In this document: one piece after another, positions 23,868 to 35,900 of the stretch
Layout: each line of letters opens with the position of its first letter
Numbering within the stretch: position 1 is the stretch's first letter
Origin: Aulostomus chinensis
Lineage: Eukaryota; Chordata; Actinopteri; Syngnathiformes; Aulostomidae
DNA: 64,000 nucleotides
Assembly (NCBI GenBank): GCA_037954235.1
Contig: JBBMOA010000010.1
Span: 22,852,529-22,916,528 of the forward strand
Direction: 5' to 3'
Notes under the pieces: model-generated
Database searches by the model: none
What the model saw: the letters and a program-made list of their open reading frames with translations, nothing else
Told to the model about the DNA's origin: nothing
Made by a program: the position numbers and the translations under genes

Positions 23868-26834
23868 CGCGCGAGCAGCACATTTGCCTTTATGTGTTTA
23901 CTGCTTCCCCGTATAATGACAGTCAGAGCTTTGCCCTCACATTTATTTGCATTTCCTCTCAACCCACCAAGAGTCTGAGGCCTCTCCTTAAACATCAAAA
24001 GAAGCACCAGGAGGGAAAGATGTGGTTCCATTCTAAATGAAAATAAACCTTCAAAAATGGTGTTACAGACACTGTGCAGCGAGGCTATTAGTGTGCTGCC
24101 CAGCTTCACCCCATCAAGGCTGAATAGAGGAGGGAGCCGCTTACTGCAAATCAACAGAGCTCACAGTCCATACATGACTTTAAGTTATTAGTATTGTTTG
24201 TTAATCTTCCTATCAGCATCACTATGACTTGATTGATAGCACTTAGACAAGAAGTTCTGATTAATCACATCCTTCATCAATACTGCAACTAGTTTTTGCT
24301 GGTCTGGCGCAACCATAGTGCGTTTCTATTTTGGGCCACAGACCGAGAAGAGACTTGTCTTTGGTCAGTGGCGCTAAAGGTGGATACTGATAACCGATCT
24401 ATGCATCGTGGATGGTTTGAACCATACATGGACCGATATTAGTCAGTATTTTCCATGATCAACAGATAGACATTTCGGTCTACAGTTGTTCCCATCTATA
24501 ATGGATCATTGGCTGGTTGCATTCGTATGGATGAATACGTCTGATCAGTGTCTGCATGCTTCTCAATCTGTAACTTTAAACTGTAAAATCGGTCACTGTA
24601 ACTGTAAAATTTGTAACTTTCAATCCGTCAAACTCACTCATCTCTATCAATTAAACAGAAAATATGAATGTTCATTCATGATCAGATCATGTATAGGAGG
24701 TAACGATGGAGGAAATATATTATGTAGCTTGAGTTCATGACATACGGATGTTTTGAGAAGCATCCCAGTTATTTCTTCACTGTAATCAGCATGAGGCTTA
24801 AGCTGTGCAGAAATGTGGAAATCAAAAGGAAGAACTACTGTTAAACAGCCCCATTGTCAATCAGTTGAATGATAATGATACAAGAACTGCTCATGTGTAG
24901 TTACCCTGAACCGCTGGTGTCCATTGAAAACTAACAAACGGCCCGGTTTAGACTAAAGGTCATTATTTAAGTCACAGCTAAAAACGCAACACAGCTTCCT
25001 ACGCTACTGGAAACTGCTGGCATGAGCTACAACGGTCGCCAGAAGAGAGTGATGTCCGTTATAATAAATACAAATCTGTCAGCTTTCTGTCCCCCTTCAT
25101 ATCCCTGATCATTAAGCCTGCTGTAATCACAACTGTGGGACTCATTAAATTCCTCTGCGCAGCTCACTGGGAAGACAGACCGCCAGTGCCACTAAAGAGA
25201 GTGCTTTCTGAATCACTGGGCTCTGTTATTATTTCTGTCTAATAGCAAAACACTATTATAAACAACTGACTCCTCCGACTTCCTTTCAACAATAGCTGCT
25301 AAAATTACAACACAAACATGTTAGCCTCTGAGGAAACACTGCAATTAAAACTGCTGGTCTTCACCATTCACATTTACCCATCTCAAGGGCAGATTCACCA
25401 ACATGTTGATGCCCGTTAAAGATATAATATTGTTGCAATGTGTGTCAAAAACAAGGTATGGTATATATGAAGGCATCACACATAGGTAAAACTACGTTCT
25501 GCCAGTCACAGGAGAGCAGAGTGGCACATTTCTGACCCTGTGCGAAGGAAAAGTGCGAGTTTCATGCACAGTTTTGAAATACGGGTGGATATAAACAAGG
25601 AGATTAAGAACACGGGTGAAATTCTCTTGACAAGTGTAATACAGATTGCAAATGAGGATGTGATGAGCAGATATTGCGATCTTAATCAAGCAATAGCATA
25701 AAGACGCTGCCTCCATGTATTGGAGGGGAAGAATATTTTCTTCAGGCACTGCGAACCTGCTGGTCATTTTGGTTCAACTTTATTTTGTGTTTCTGCCTCA
25801 TCTCCAGACTGCACTATTTTTCATTTAAAAAAAAAAAATGAGTGGTTGAAAATTATCTGATATTTCGTTCGCAATGTGTCTGTATGGCAGCGGTAAGGAA
25901 CAGCGGGTCTTGAGGTTAGGCCAGTGGAGAGCCACTGCTCTGGTTCAGTTCTCAGTGTCAAAAATCTCTCGGAAACATGCTGGTAGTTTAATTCAGAATC
26001 GTACTCAGCTGCAGATGTTAACAATCAGTGGAGAAAATGAAAATTGAGGTTTGTTGACTGTAGACAGAACCATCTGACAGAACCCATATTTGAGTCAGTT
26101 CCTTGTTGACCCTGATGGTGTCTGTACCCTGGAATATTATCTTGCAATAACCAATTCAATTCTAGCTTTAAATGTTCTATGAAGGGACAGAAGTGCAACA
26201 AATATGCTTAGAGTTTGTTAATCCAACCAAAATTTGAAAATTACTTGTTCACTTCCATGGTGGTTGGCAGGATTATTCATACTTTACCCCTAAATTCAAC
26301 TGTGTAGCCACATTAGTAGCCCAACACCAGTGTTGTAAACAATACTGACATTAGCATTGTAGCTCTCAGTGTATGTCTGAGCTGATGTGTGTTGTGGGAT
26401 CTTAAGTAGTAGAGAATTATTTTACAGTGTTGAAAAGAAGATAATTGGCTTGCTGGTGGCGTTAGATAAAAGTTACACCATGACCAAAACTCAGTCCTGT
26501 GGGACTTTTAATGTCTGGATAAATATTTGTTGACCTACATCTCATTCTGGCCTCAAGCCTCAATAGCTGCCTTTCTAAAAAAACAAACAAAAAAAAAAAA
26601 ACACTTAATCTTCTCTTGCATCAGTGTGACCGCAATTCTTTGTAGTATTTGCCATTTTCAAAGAGATTGCAATACCCTCAATAATTATGTCAAAGATGAG
26701 TCATCTTACTGTATAAAAGAGGTAGCTAACAAAGACAACATAACTCAGACGGGCACTGTGGTGTGACAGAGTAAAGTCTGATGATTTGAAGAGAATGAAA
26801 AGTGACATGGCACATGCGAGCAAAAAAGGGATAC

Positions 26835-26965
26835 TTTCCTGGAGCTTCTACAGCCACCTTGTAGCCCTGGAAACTCCTGCTAGGGTGGAAGTTGAAGATA
26901 AAGAGCACATTTGCCCTGTCAAACACAATGACCTTGTCCCCTTCATGCTTGGCACTGACAAAAGC
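26835..26965 (-). CDS. gbe1: gbe1 exon 14: start of the C-terminal beta domain
   Basis: The 131-nt exon encodes [18 protein letters not shown], then [19 protein letters not shown] and AVEAPGK, with the last Lys split (AA|A) with exon 15. Human residues 602-645 align without a gap. The NFHPS motif keeps the histidine at human position 628, a site of known disease substitutions. The acceptor is strong (a T-rich run, then cccctgcag), and the donor is gtatcc. This domain packs on the barrel and completes the enzyme fold. Confidence 0.97.
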
Positions 26966-29900
26966 CTGCAGGGGAAGAAAAAAAAAAAGTTAGAGAAAAG
27001 AAAAGCAAGTGAAACGTGTCTTCATGAATAGTCATTACCTTTTCATCTCTGATTTAGAGAAGCACAATGGAGCTCATTATATCAGTGGACTTCACATTTC
27101 CAAATAGATGAAATAACATTCCCACATCAAATTTCAGGTGGCACTCATCAGCAGAAAGCAGTGGCCCAGGGAAGTGCGATGCACACGCTGTCAGCTTCAG
27201 ACAGCTGCGCACGATAAAGCCGCTACACTCTTGCGGGGTGAGCTACTGTTAATGTGTCATTAGCTGAGATTATCAATGTCACACAGGCCCCTATTTTTAG
27301 TACCTTGTTCCCCAAGCCAATTTCAGTGCAGCATATTCACGACTGAAGGTGGGAATAAGTATCCCTGCGACTGGACTGGCAGAGAGGATGGAGGTGAAGA
27401 AAAGAAGCTGACAGTCTGCAGTCTTTTACTCACGACATTTCACTAAATTTAACCAAGCTCCTGTTACATGATCAAACTACTGTAGCATTAGACAACAAAT
27501 ATAACCCACGTACTTTTACACCTTGTGGGTATATGTTAGAAATACATATTTATGCTATTTATGATGTATGTAAATGTTATGTAAATGCAATCAACGGTGT
27601 TAATAAGAAAAAAAATATTTTGATTACATTAAGATGGTTGGGTGCTTATTGGAATACATCTAAAAAATGAAAATATTCCCCTGAACATAATGTATGTTGT
27701 GCGCCATGCGTTCGTATTGTATATTATATATATTGTATATTGTATAAGTGATCTAAAGCTCAAAATCAAAGGTGGGTGGTGTGTTTGGGTGTATTCAGTC
27801 TATTCAAATTAGTTAAATGATGCACAATACAGTTGTGAAGCCTGGCGGACAGCAGAAACGGCTGGTCAATTGTCTATGAATATCGTAAGATATGAGATGA
27901 GTGGTATCTCAAGACACTCAAACTTCAGAAATGGTGACTGCTCATATCTGAACAGATACTCTCTGAATACGAGGCATGTCTGTTTAAAGAATCTGTAAGC
28001 AATAAAATCTCCAGAGCTGAAGTGCTATGAACATAAAATCTATGTGACTTGTATATTCTGAGAGTATCCACCATGGATATCCTCATTTGTAGACCACGTC
28101 ATGGAATATCCTGACAAGTATATCTCTTGAGTCTTGTCTTTTTTTGCGCAGTACAAGCCAGGCACCAAGGGGTTCCCATTGGTCTCTAAATGAAACATAG
28201 ATGTGTTAAGCTGCTGTTTAGATTTACGATTCCTCTGCAGAACATGTCGAACTGTCCAAAATACTTCCTGGAAGGTGGAAAAGTGATAGATAAAGGGAGC
28301 ATTCACGATCTGATCAATCCCAGTGTCGTCTGCTAGTCCAAGGAACTGACCATCTACAAGAGCAGCAAGAAACCACCACAGTTCCCTAAAGTGGAACAGA
28401 CAGATGTTCACAATAATAATGTTTTGCATGCAGTCTGATTTTTCTGTGCTGCTGCATGTCCCCATGCGTGTAACTAGCAGACTGTAGTGTGGTGTTAACG
28501 ACCCTGTGTTCACGCAGCTTGTCTGAACACTGCACCCTGTCAGCAGGCCTTAGATGTGGTTTTAGTCAGTCAATTGTGTAAACGCTTTTTTTCTGCATCG
28601 AGATCAAGTAGGTTGAAAACTAGCGCTGACACCTGCACTGCACCAGGCAAGAGATAAATCACATGTTCACCTGATATAAAAGCGGAGTCTTCTGGTTTGA
28701 AGGGAGATCAAGTTCCCCTTTCTGTCACAGCCTGCATCACTCTGATCTGAATGACTTGGCCAGACAATGGAAGTACACAGATTTAGAACTTGAATGTTCG
28801 TTAAACAATGAAAAAACGCAAACTTGGCCAGGTGATGACGGCGGAGCAAATCTGGAGACCTCCACTGACCTCAATATGAGAAGTTTATCCTCACTGTAAT
28901 GTTCTCACACGAATCACATTCTGAATTTTTTGGGTTTATAACCAGCCTTTATCATTTTAAATGCATTTTTAGTACATCACCAATAAATAAAAGTATGTTA
29001 TGGGCAGTTGTAATGTTTACATCCTACCAGCTCATTAAAACTGCTACGGCACAAGAACAACGGCCTGTTGGCTGGTGTGTGCTGGTTTATTTGCATTGTG
29101 TTGCAGTGGGACACATAATGGCACCTCTGCACCAAATAGAGCTTCAGTTCAGGTTCTAAAATTGGCTTCAGGGCTTTTCAAGCTTAAACTAAGTTTCAGA
29201 AAAGTCCCAGGATGGTTCGCTTACACGGAGGACAACACACAGGCCTGCTGACAGCCCTTCATCAGATTACCGTTTTAACTACAACGTGCCCTTGGACCCT
29301 CTCTCCATGGTGAAATATTGAAATGGAATAGAGGCACTAAGCTCGATTACCTTGTCAATGTCATTGACAAGCTTCACAGTGGATTCGTTAGAACGATCTC
29401 TGAGCGGTTATTGCGATTATCTGTGAGGGATGTTCAACAAAGTCTAAAGGTGATACTCCATCAGTCTCAGAGAGAAATTTTTGTCTTCCCTGCAGGATCC
29501 CCTGGAAGCGCTTCATCAGTCGAGCTGTCACACCGCCTACCTCGTCTTCAGGTTAGTTTATGCAGGTTTTTTTTTATTATTATTCATACTTACTTACCCT
29601 CAAGTTCTTAACTCTGTCAGGTCGAACAATTCAGCCGGTTTGTTCTAATTTAAAAATGATTATAATAGTAGATATAACCAGGTGGTCTTAAATCACCAGC
29701 GACACACACTCACGTTGTCAAACTTTAGTGATTCATTGACAACATCCTGCAGATGTGTGGTTGTGGAAGGAGATCTGGATCAAAACTGTAAATGTCCAAG
29801 GCAATTGAAGGGATATCGACATTAGCAATCCTGTTCTGGTCATGTTATGGAAAGACTTCCATCAAATCAGAAATCATCTTGGTAGTATTCTGGATCTATT

Positions 29901-31080
29901 ATACAGAACACCAATTTCAATACAACGGTAGATAACTCCTAACATTATTTTTGAATATTTCGATGAAACGTGTTGAGGTATTTTAATGAGAGAAACAAGT
30001 ACTAAGCTATCTAGCACTGTATGGATTGACTTATTTGAGGCAATAGGAAAGAAAATTATGATCTTTGCATTGCGGCTGTGAGCGTGCGGTATTTGTTCTT
30101 CAAGTTGGCTGCTCTCACCAGCACATCTTTCATACTGATGTCTGCTCCCTCGCTTCCCTTTAACGAGAAAATTATGATTCGAGTTTTTAATTATACTATG
30201 TTCATATTCTGTATCCACGTAAACTCCTTGGCAGGGTTAGTGTCTTCTAGTCAGACAGCTTCATTTGTCCAAGTCTTTACTGGGACAATAGAGTTTGTAA
30301 TGAAACTGATTTGGACTTCGAAAAGGTGGATTTTTTTGTTAAGAAAAGATATGTTCACCTTTCTGTTTTCAGTTCTGTTGTTCCTTTATCTTATAACCTC
30401 CAAAGCTTCGGATCTTTCGGTTGTAAAAGGGTTAAAAGAGTTTCTGTGAGTCGGACCACATGTCTGATTAAGAGAGCAACGTGCAGAAATTAACCCTGGG
30501 AAGCACACGTCTCTAATTACGCTCTCCGATACATTTGTCGTCCCCTGCTGCATTTGTCTGTCTGGTGAGGAGAAATATGCAGGTCAGAGTATAACTCAGC
30601 AAGGTGAAGTAGCTCTAATCTGAGCACTGATTCCCTGGGAAGTGAGGGAGGGTATTTTTTGAATCAATTACACAGACTCACTTTTAATCCCTGTCAATTT
30701 GGCCACACTTTCCATTTACATTATCCTATTACTTTGCGAGCAGCCCCCCAAGAGAAAAACAGGTTTCAATTGCAGGCAAGCTGCTAGATGACAGTGAAAA
30801 TCGGTGAGAGTGAAATGTTTTCAAGGTGAACTTGACAGTGCCACAGACTGAGCTGTCTTATGGTGCATTTATCTCCACCTGCCTGAGACCTCCAGCACTC
30901 CACCATTTGGATACAATGCAGCCAAGCAACTTAGGGATCGATTTGTTCAAAGAAATTTTGCAGGAGCTAAAATCATTAATAGCAATAGATTAGAACAGTT
31001 AAATAATCCACATGAATCTAAAACAAAGTGATTTTGGTATTGTTTCTGCACCAGCACAGTGAGTGCGGTGATGTCCTTAC
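26966..31080 (-). other. gbe1 intron 13 (4.1 kb)
   Basis: The donor is gtaagg after exon 13, and the acceptor is cccctgcag. The only notable content is the 157-codon minus-strand open frame at 28.04-28.51 kb. The rest, including a TATAT-rich patch near 27.72 kb and the 28.5-31.0 kb segment, shows no repeat family I recognise. Confidence 0.85.
28040..28395 (-). other. Orphan open frame, possible terminal exon of an unknown nested gene
   Basis: The open frame runs about 157 codons on the minus strand from 28513 to a TAG at 28042-28040. A good acceptor (ctgtctgttccactttag) ends at about 28388. The sequence after it, ELWWFLAALVDGQFLGLADD, then FQEVFWTVRHVLQRNRKSKQ, ending GGYSQNIQVT, has protein-like composition with no low complexity. 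I do not recognise the family. It cannot be a gbe1 exon, because in the phase set by exon 13 the frame soon stops. It could be an old retrocopy, a transposon remnant, a nested gene on the same strand, or chance. No poly(A) signal was seen just downstream. Confidence 0.3.
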
Positions 31081-31265
31081 CGGCGGGGCAGCCAGCCAGC
31101 CGTACTTGTCCTCTGTGCGGTTCATATCCCGGTCAAAGGCGTAGAGTTGACAGTAGCGGAGATGATCCATATCCACTAGGTTAAACTGCCGCCGGGCGTA
31201 GTGGTAACTCTGATTGTTCCCTTCTCGGGGGAAATCCAGCCACTCAGGATGGCCAAACTCATTCC
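31081..31265 (-). CDS. gbe1: gbe1 exon 13: end of the GH13 barrel
   Basis: The 185-nt exon starts with two bases completing a split Gly codon and encodes 61 residues, from [20 protein letters not shown] through [17 protein letters not shown] to [11 protein letters not shown]. Human residues 541-601 align with no gap. NEFGH (histidine at human 545) and DFPR-GNN belong to the substrate-binding side of the barrel. FDRDMN and YGWLA lead into the beta domain. The acceptor is gttgcag and the donor is gtaagg. This is the most readily recognised exon in the window. Confidence 0.99.
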
Positions 31266-32689
31266 CTGCAACATCAAGAATGCTATTAAACCTTGTACAT
31301 AATGAGAGGAAAGACACATTTACTGTAAATTACCATACTAAAGCCTATATGAGGCTCTTTTCACATTTTGTACCATTTTTTAACAACAAAAGACGGATCA
31401 AAGAGAATAGTTCCGCAACAGTCTGTGACCTTTTAATAACCCCAGCAGAGGTTAGTACTTTCCATATTAAACCAGAGCCCCAAAGCTCTTTTAATTTCAC
31501 CAAATGTAGCAGGGCTGCTCTCCTGTCGCCCAAAATCTGCCCTTTCATGAATAAAATGCTTAAAAAAAATTAAAATAAAAACACTGCAAATAAATCCCTC
31601 AGCTTCGTACTCTAGAGTCGTAACTTTTCAGCAACACACGGAAAAATAATTCAAATTAAAATAATATTTCTCCATGACAGAGAAACTTTATGTCAATGAG
31701 GAGAAACAACAATTCATCCACCAGGGGATCTTCTCTGTATCCCACAGTTAATTAATTCATATTTATTCAAACAAGATCCTAATTTGGAAATATTCTGCAA
31801 CATCAGAACTACAGAAACTATTGAAAGTAACATTTTCTGTTAATTGAGGAGAAATGTGAATGAGATTGAGATCTAAAAACTTCAAACTGGCATCACAGGT
31901 GTGTCTGGATGTAAAGCTGGATTTATTCTGCGGAAGTGTAACAAACTTCCTGATGTTACCATCCTGCCATGCTGGGAGATGAGATAATGAATCCGTCATG
32001 TGGATGTCATGACAACATCATAAAACAACAGTCAAGATAATGGAATTCTCGACAGAAGAGGAAACACAGACAACAGACCGGGAAAGATGCATGGCAACAG
32101 AACGGAGGCTATTTTTTCCTCTACATGCCTCCACCTACTTAAAAAAAAATGAAAAAATACAGTAATGACATGAAATGGAACAGACAGGGATTGACAGGAG
32201 ACTCTAATGAAATACATTATGTAGGTGTTAAAGAAGTAGCAAACAATAAGGCTAGGCCTGCCAACAGCAGCACTATAAGAATTAGATTAGTAAATAAATG
32301 CACGGGGACAGAGAGGAGGAGAGAAGGCAGACGACAGAGCCTTTTCTTCTGACATTTGCATCAATAGCAAGCCTCCCACACAGCTGAACCCAAAATCTAA
32401 AGGATGGAATTACACATCAAACTGGCAGAGACAGACTTTCTCCCCTGCTCTGCACACACGCACGAATTTGCACAATTTACACATTCATTGTGCGTTGGAG
32501 ATTTTGTTATTGATATTTCACAAACAATTCCCCTCAAACGCATCACCTCCTGTGCTGTGTTAAGGATTTTTGAAAGGAAGTCAAAGATTCTACGCTGAAC
32601 AGAGCTTCAACTACTCTTCATAAAACAACTAGAATTATCACTTTTTTGGGAAACAGCTGCTCACCAGTTCAGGTGCAGTTTATATTCAA

Positions 32690-33020
32690 ATTTGTCCAGA
32701 TTCATATTATAGTTCACGTAGAGCTGACTTGAACAGAATTGGCATTGGCCTTTGACCTTTTTTATGTAAAATGTCATCACTTGACCATATTTATGCAATT
32801 ACAAATTTGTGCGCAGTTTTGTCATAATAACTCTGGCTACAAACGTTCAGCATGGAGTCCAAGTCACCTTAGGCCCCAAAAATCTGGTCAAATTGTCACA
32901 TTTGCGCCAAATTTGAAGAATTTCACCTCAAGGTGCTTTTGAGATAATCACGTTAACGAGAACAAGCGGGACAAACAACTGAAAACGTAATGTCTCTGTT
33001 GTGACTGCCGCCGAGTGAAG
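32690..33020 (+). repeat. Common teleost interspersed repeat (decayed copy)
   Basis: The block order is GGCCTTTGACCTT, GTCACATTTGCGCCAAATTTG, TTTCACCTCAAGGTGCTTTTG, AGATAATCACGTTAACGAG, ACAAGCGGGACAAACAACTG and AAAACGTAATGTCTCTG. This is the layout of a very common fish repeat, whose usual copies carry a GGAC tandem at the point seen here as GCGGGACAAAC. A further fragment of it lies at 46.68-46.79 kb. Confidence 0.65.
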
Positions 33021-35229
33021 GCAAGAAAACATGTAAAGATTTTTTTTTGTATAAACCAAAACGATGCATTGCACAGTGTCTCAAAGACTGCAACACGTCT
33101 ACTGTGAACAGCTTTTTCCTCCTAAAATAATTCCTTAAATCTTTTTGAGTTTTTTGGTGTTAAAATTCGATGTGACCAAAAATGCAACAGATGCATCTCT
33201 TTATTTGCAAGCAACATGAAATAGACAGTAAATCTTAAAACTAAACGCGAGTTAGAGGGTGCTAGGAGACCGCAAGCAAGGCACGATGACATCATGAGGT
33301 GTGCACCAACTCCAAAATGGAATGAGTTGCTGTAGTTATCGCACCAAATTCAATCAAAATACACCTACACTTTTCTTATAGTTATCTACTAACAGACAAA
33401 CTAACACCAGAAACCGTGTTACCTCCTTCGTGTGTAATCACATGCAGGATATCACTCTGTGACCAAGTGGCTAAGAAGTATCTGCTAGAAAAGTCAAGAG
33501 GTTTTGAAAAGATTCTTTATCCCTGCGAAGGCCTTGGAGCAATAGAATGCTGAGTGTATTTTTATGGAAGTTTTAGTAACAAGCCAGGGGATACGCTCAC
33601 TGTGTAGGTTATTGTTTTTGACAGAGTTGTTTTTATATTCCGTGTAGCACTGCAAATAAAGTGTTTCACCGGGGACATCACAGCCACTTAGGTCTATGTC
33701 ATGTGAATTGCGATTATTCTGGAAGGCAGAACCGTTCTCAAGATGTGGAATATCTAAATAGGCCGTTTTACTTTGAGACTTGGCCAGACCCACATGAAGG
33801 CTATCAGATGAGGTTTGAGGAAGAGTCCAAGGTCTCCAGAATCAGCCTTTGTTACTATGCTGTGCAGACTCCGGTGCTGAGAAGTATTACTCCAGGTAAT
33901 TGGGGAAGTATTTGTTGCAGGCCAGTGGTGAAACAGGCACGACAGCAAGAGTTCCCAGAATATAGGAGATGTAAAGCCGGTACATCAGCACCCTGACTGG
34001 TGGAGTTTTGAGTGGCAGCTCTGTGCTGGTTGTGTCGGAGAGAAAAGCCTGTATGAAATTTGACAACTTATAACAGCAGGACACAAAACAACTCAGGAGG
34101 CGATGGCAGGAGGATTCTGGTAACAAGTTACTCTCCGCTGAAATCCTATTTGATGAAATCTTGTATACAGAAAGAACCGCCATTAAACTGCTGCCAGACT
34201 TTTTTTTTCATCTAGTTGAAGACTACAACAATGTCTGTGTTAAACTGTGAACTGGATTGAACTTCTACTTCCCAAACGTTTTATTTTTTGTGATAGACAT
34301 TGGTATCTGAAAAATATTATATAAACGATGGATTGAAATGGACAGAATTTGACAGTCTCATATTAAAGCAATGGTGTGACATTTTCCCAGTCAGATAATT
34401 ATCCAAATGTATTCTGCAGTACCGTAGTATATACAAGCTGTTCTCATCCTCTCTTTGTACTTGTACTTATGAAAATAATGCACTAGAATTTGTATATAGC
34501 CCACGTAATCATGAGCTGGGAGTGAGATGTCGAGACTGTTGCAGCTGTTTCCTTATAATTTGTATTTTCACCAAAACCAGGATCTTGAGATTCCATTTTG
34601 CACTGAAAGGACTGACCGGCATTTTTCATGAAGTTTTCCCTTCAGCGGTTTTTGCAGACAAACAGGTAGCAGCAATTTGCATGAAAAATTGTGGATAACC
34701 TTTCCTGATACTTCCAATTACAATTCCCCGGAGGCGACACAGATTTTTGGGGTTCCACTTTCAGTGAAAAGAATTACAGTAGGTAACAACAGCAAATTGT
34801 ATTGTCTATATTCTCTACAAAGTTGAAAAAGCAAGTAAAAAAAAAAACCCAAACAAACAAAAAACAACAACATTGAAGTATGTTGGATGAAAAACATGCA
34901 ACTTTTTAATGACAGCCAATCACAGCAACCATGGTGCTTCAGTATCCAGGCAGGAGTAGAGGGAGTAACATGTAAAATAAGTACCCCTCAGGGAATTCAC
35001 CCATTGAGAGAAAAGAAATTCAGATACACTTTCACAGCCTGATATCAATATGTGAGATTCAATGCATAATTTATTATTTTGGTGCATCTATTCTCCCTCA
35101 AGGGCTCATCAACATGTACTGTACTTTTGAGTTCCTCGATTTCTCAGAATGACTTTTGACAATCTCTTGGGAAATGAGCTCTGTGTTGCAGTGTGTTGCG
35201 TACAATGAGTGTAGGTGGTGGGACGACGA

Positions 35230-35480
35230 GCTACGGGCAGAGAAATGTGTCTAAAAAAAGAATTTAAAAAATTTAAAAAAGGAGAATTTGACCTACATGT
35301 TTGAATTTTAAAAAAAACGTGAATTGAAATGACATAATTTGAATCTTAAAAACTGAATTTGAATTACTTCATTCTGAAATCGGTAAAACTCCAATTAAAA
35401 AAACAAAACAAAAACGGAACAACGTAATTTGAAAAACACATTTATGAAGTTATCACATTTTGAATTCTGTTCTTGAAAAT
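35230..35480. repeat. Degenerate tandem of TGAATTTGAA-like words
   Basis: Over 250 bp, GAATTTGA, TTTGAATTTT, GTGAATTGAAATGA, ATTTGAATCTT, CTGAATTTGAATTAC and similar words recur between A-rich spacers. This suggests a diverged minisatellite or a fish repeat made of such units. The unit length is uncertain. Confidence 0.45.
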
Positions 35481-35737
35481 CGATATCTCACACAAACATC
35501 TATTTAGGCAAGAAAAAAGTGCTTTCGAGGGCACTTTCACAAAACTGATTTTTTGCATGGTCTGTTTCAGCAACTGTTGTCTTATGCTTTTGGATTTCTA
35601 AATGGTCCATATTATATTTTAAATCAATACACACAAGAGTCGCTGTGGTTCATCTTTCATACTCACGCCGTGGTTTAACGACCGAGTAAAATAAATTCCT
35701 AAACCATGACATCATCAACTACAGGAATTTTGCTTTC

Positions 35738-35900
35738 TGAGAATCAGAATCAGAATCAGAAAAGACTTATTTGCCGAGTATGATTTTATACATACGAGGA
35801 ATTTGTTGTGGTGCTGCTGGTGCATGCAGTCCAATAAACTAAACTAAATTCTTAAAGTGCAGAAACATATACAAATATAAATATATACAATCTGTTATTC
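35738..35900 (+). repeat. Teleost repeat starting with (GAATCA)n
   Basis: GAATCAGAATCAGAATCAG is followed by AAAAGACTTATTTGCCGAG and ATACGAGGAATTTGTTGTGG. This is the start of an interspersed element common in fish genomes ('cagaatcagaa-actttatt-ccaagt' type). The 3' border is not clear. Confidence 0.6.

Larger units (their letters stand above)
13304..26834 (-). other. gbe1 intron 14 (13.5 kb)
   Basis: Bounded by the donor gtatcc (exon 14) and the acceptor cttcgtcag (exon 15). Contents: a purine-rich stretch (16.96-17.23 kb), a decayed SINE (18.7-18.95 kb), a fragment of a teleost repeat (19.49-19.66 kb), a possible repeat rich in TACTTTTACTT-like words (21.46-21.75 kb), a 3'-truncated SINE (21.93-22.19 kb) and a CA microsatellite (23.8 kb). 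I see no gene in 13.3-16.9, 19.7-21.4, 22.2-23.8 or 23.9-26.8 kb. Confidence 0.85.

Noticed and set aside
23709..24154. Open frames of 89-127 codons across the CA repeat
   Set aside because: Thr-His and Cys-Val repeats from low complexity; no conserved flanks or splice sites.
28040..28395. The 28 kb frame as an alternative gbe1 exon
   Set aside because: Joined to exon 13 in the required phase it reaches a stop after about 20 codons, and gbe1 needs no extra segment here.
30078..30449. 123-codon plus-strand frame, hydrophobic
   Set aside because: No recognisable family, no splice or promoter context; T-rich sequence readily gives hydrophobic frames.
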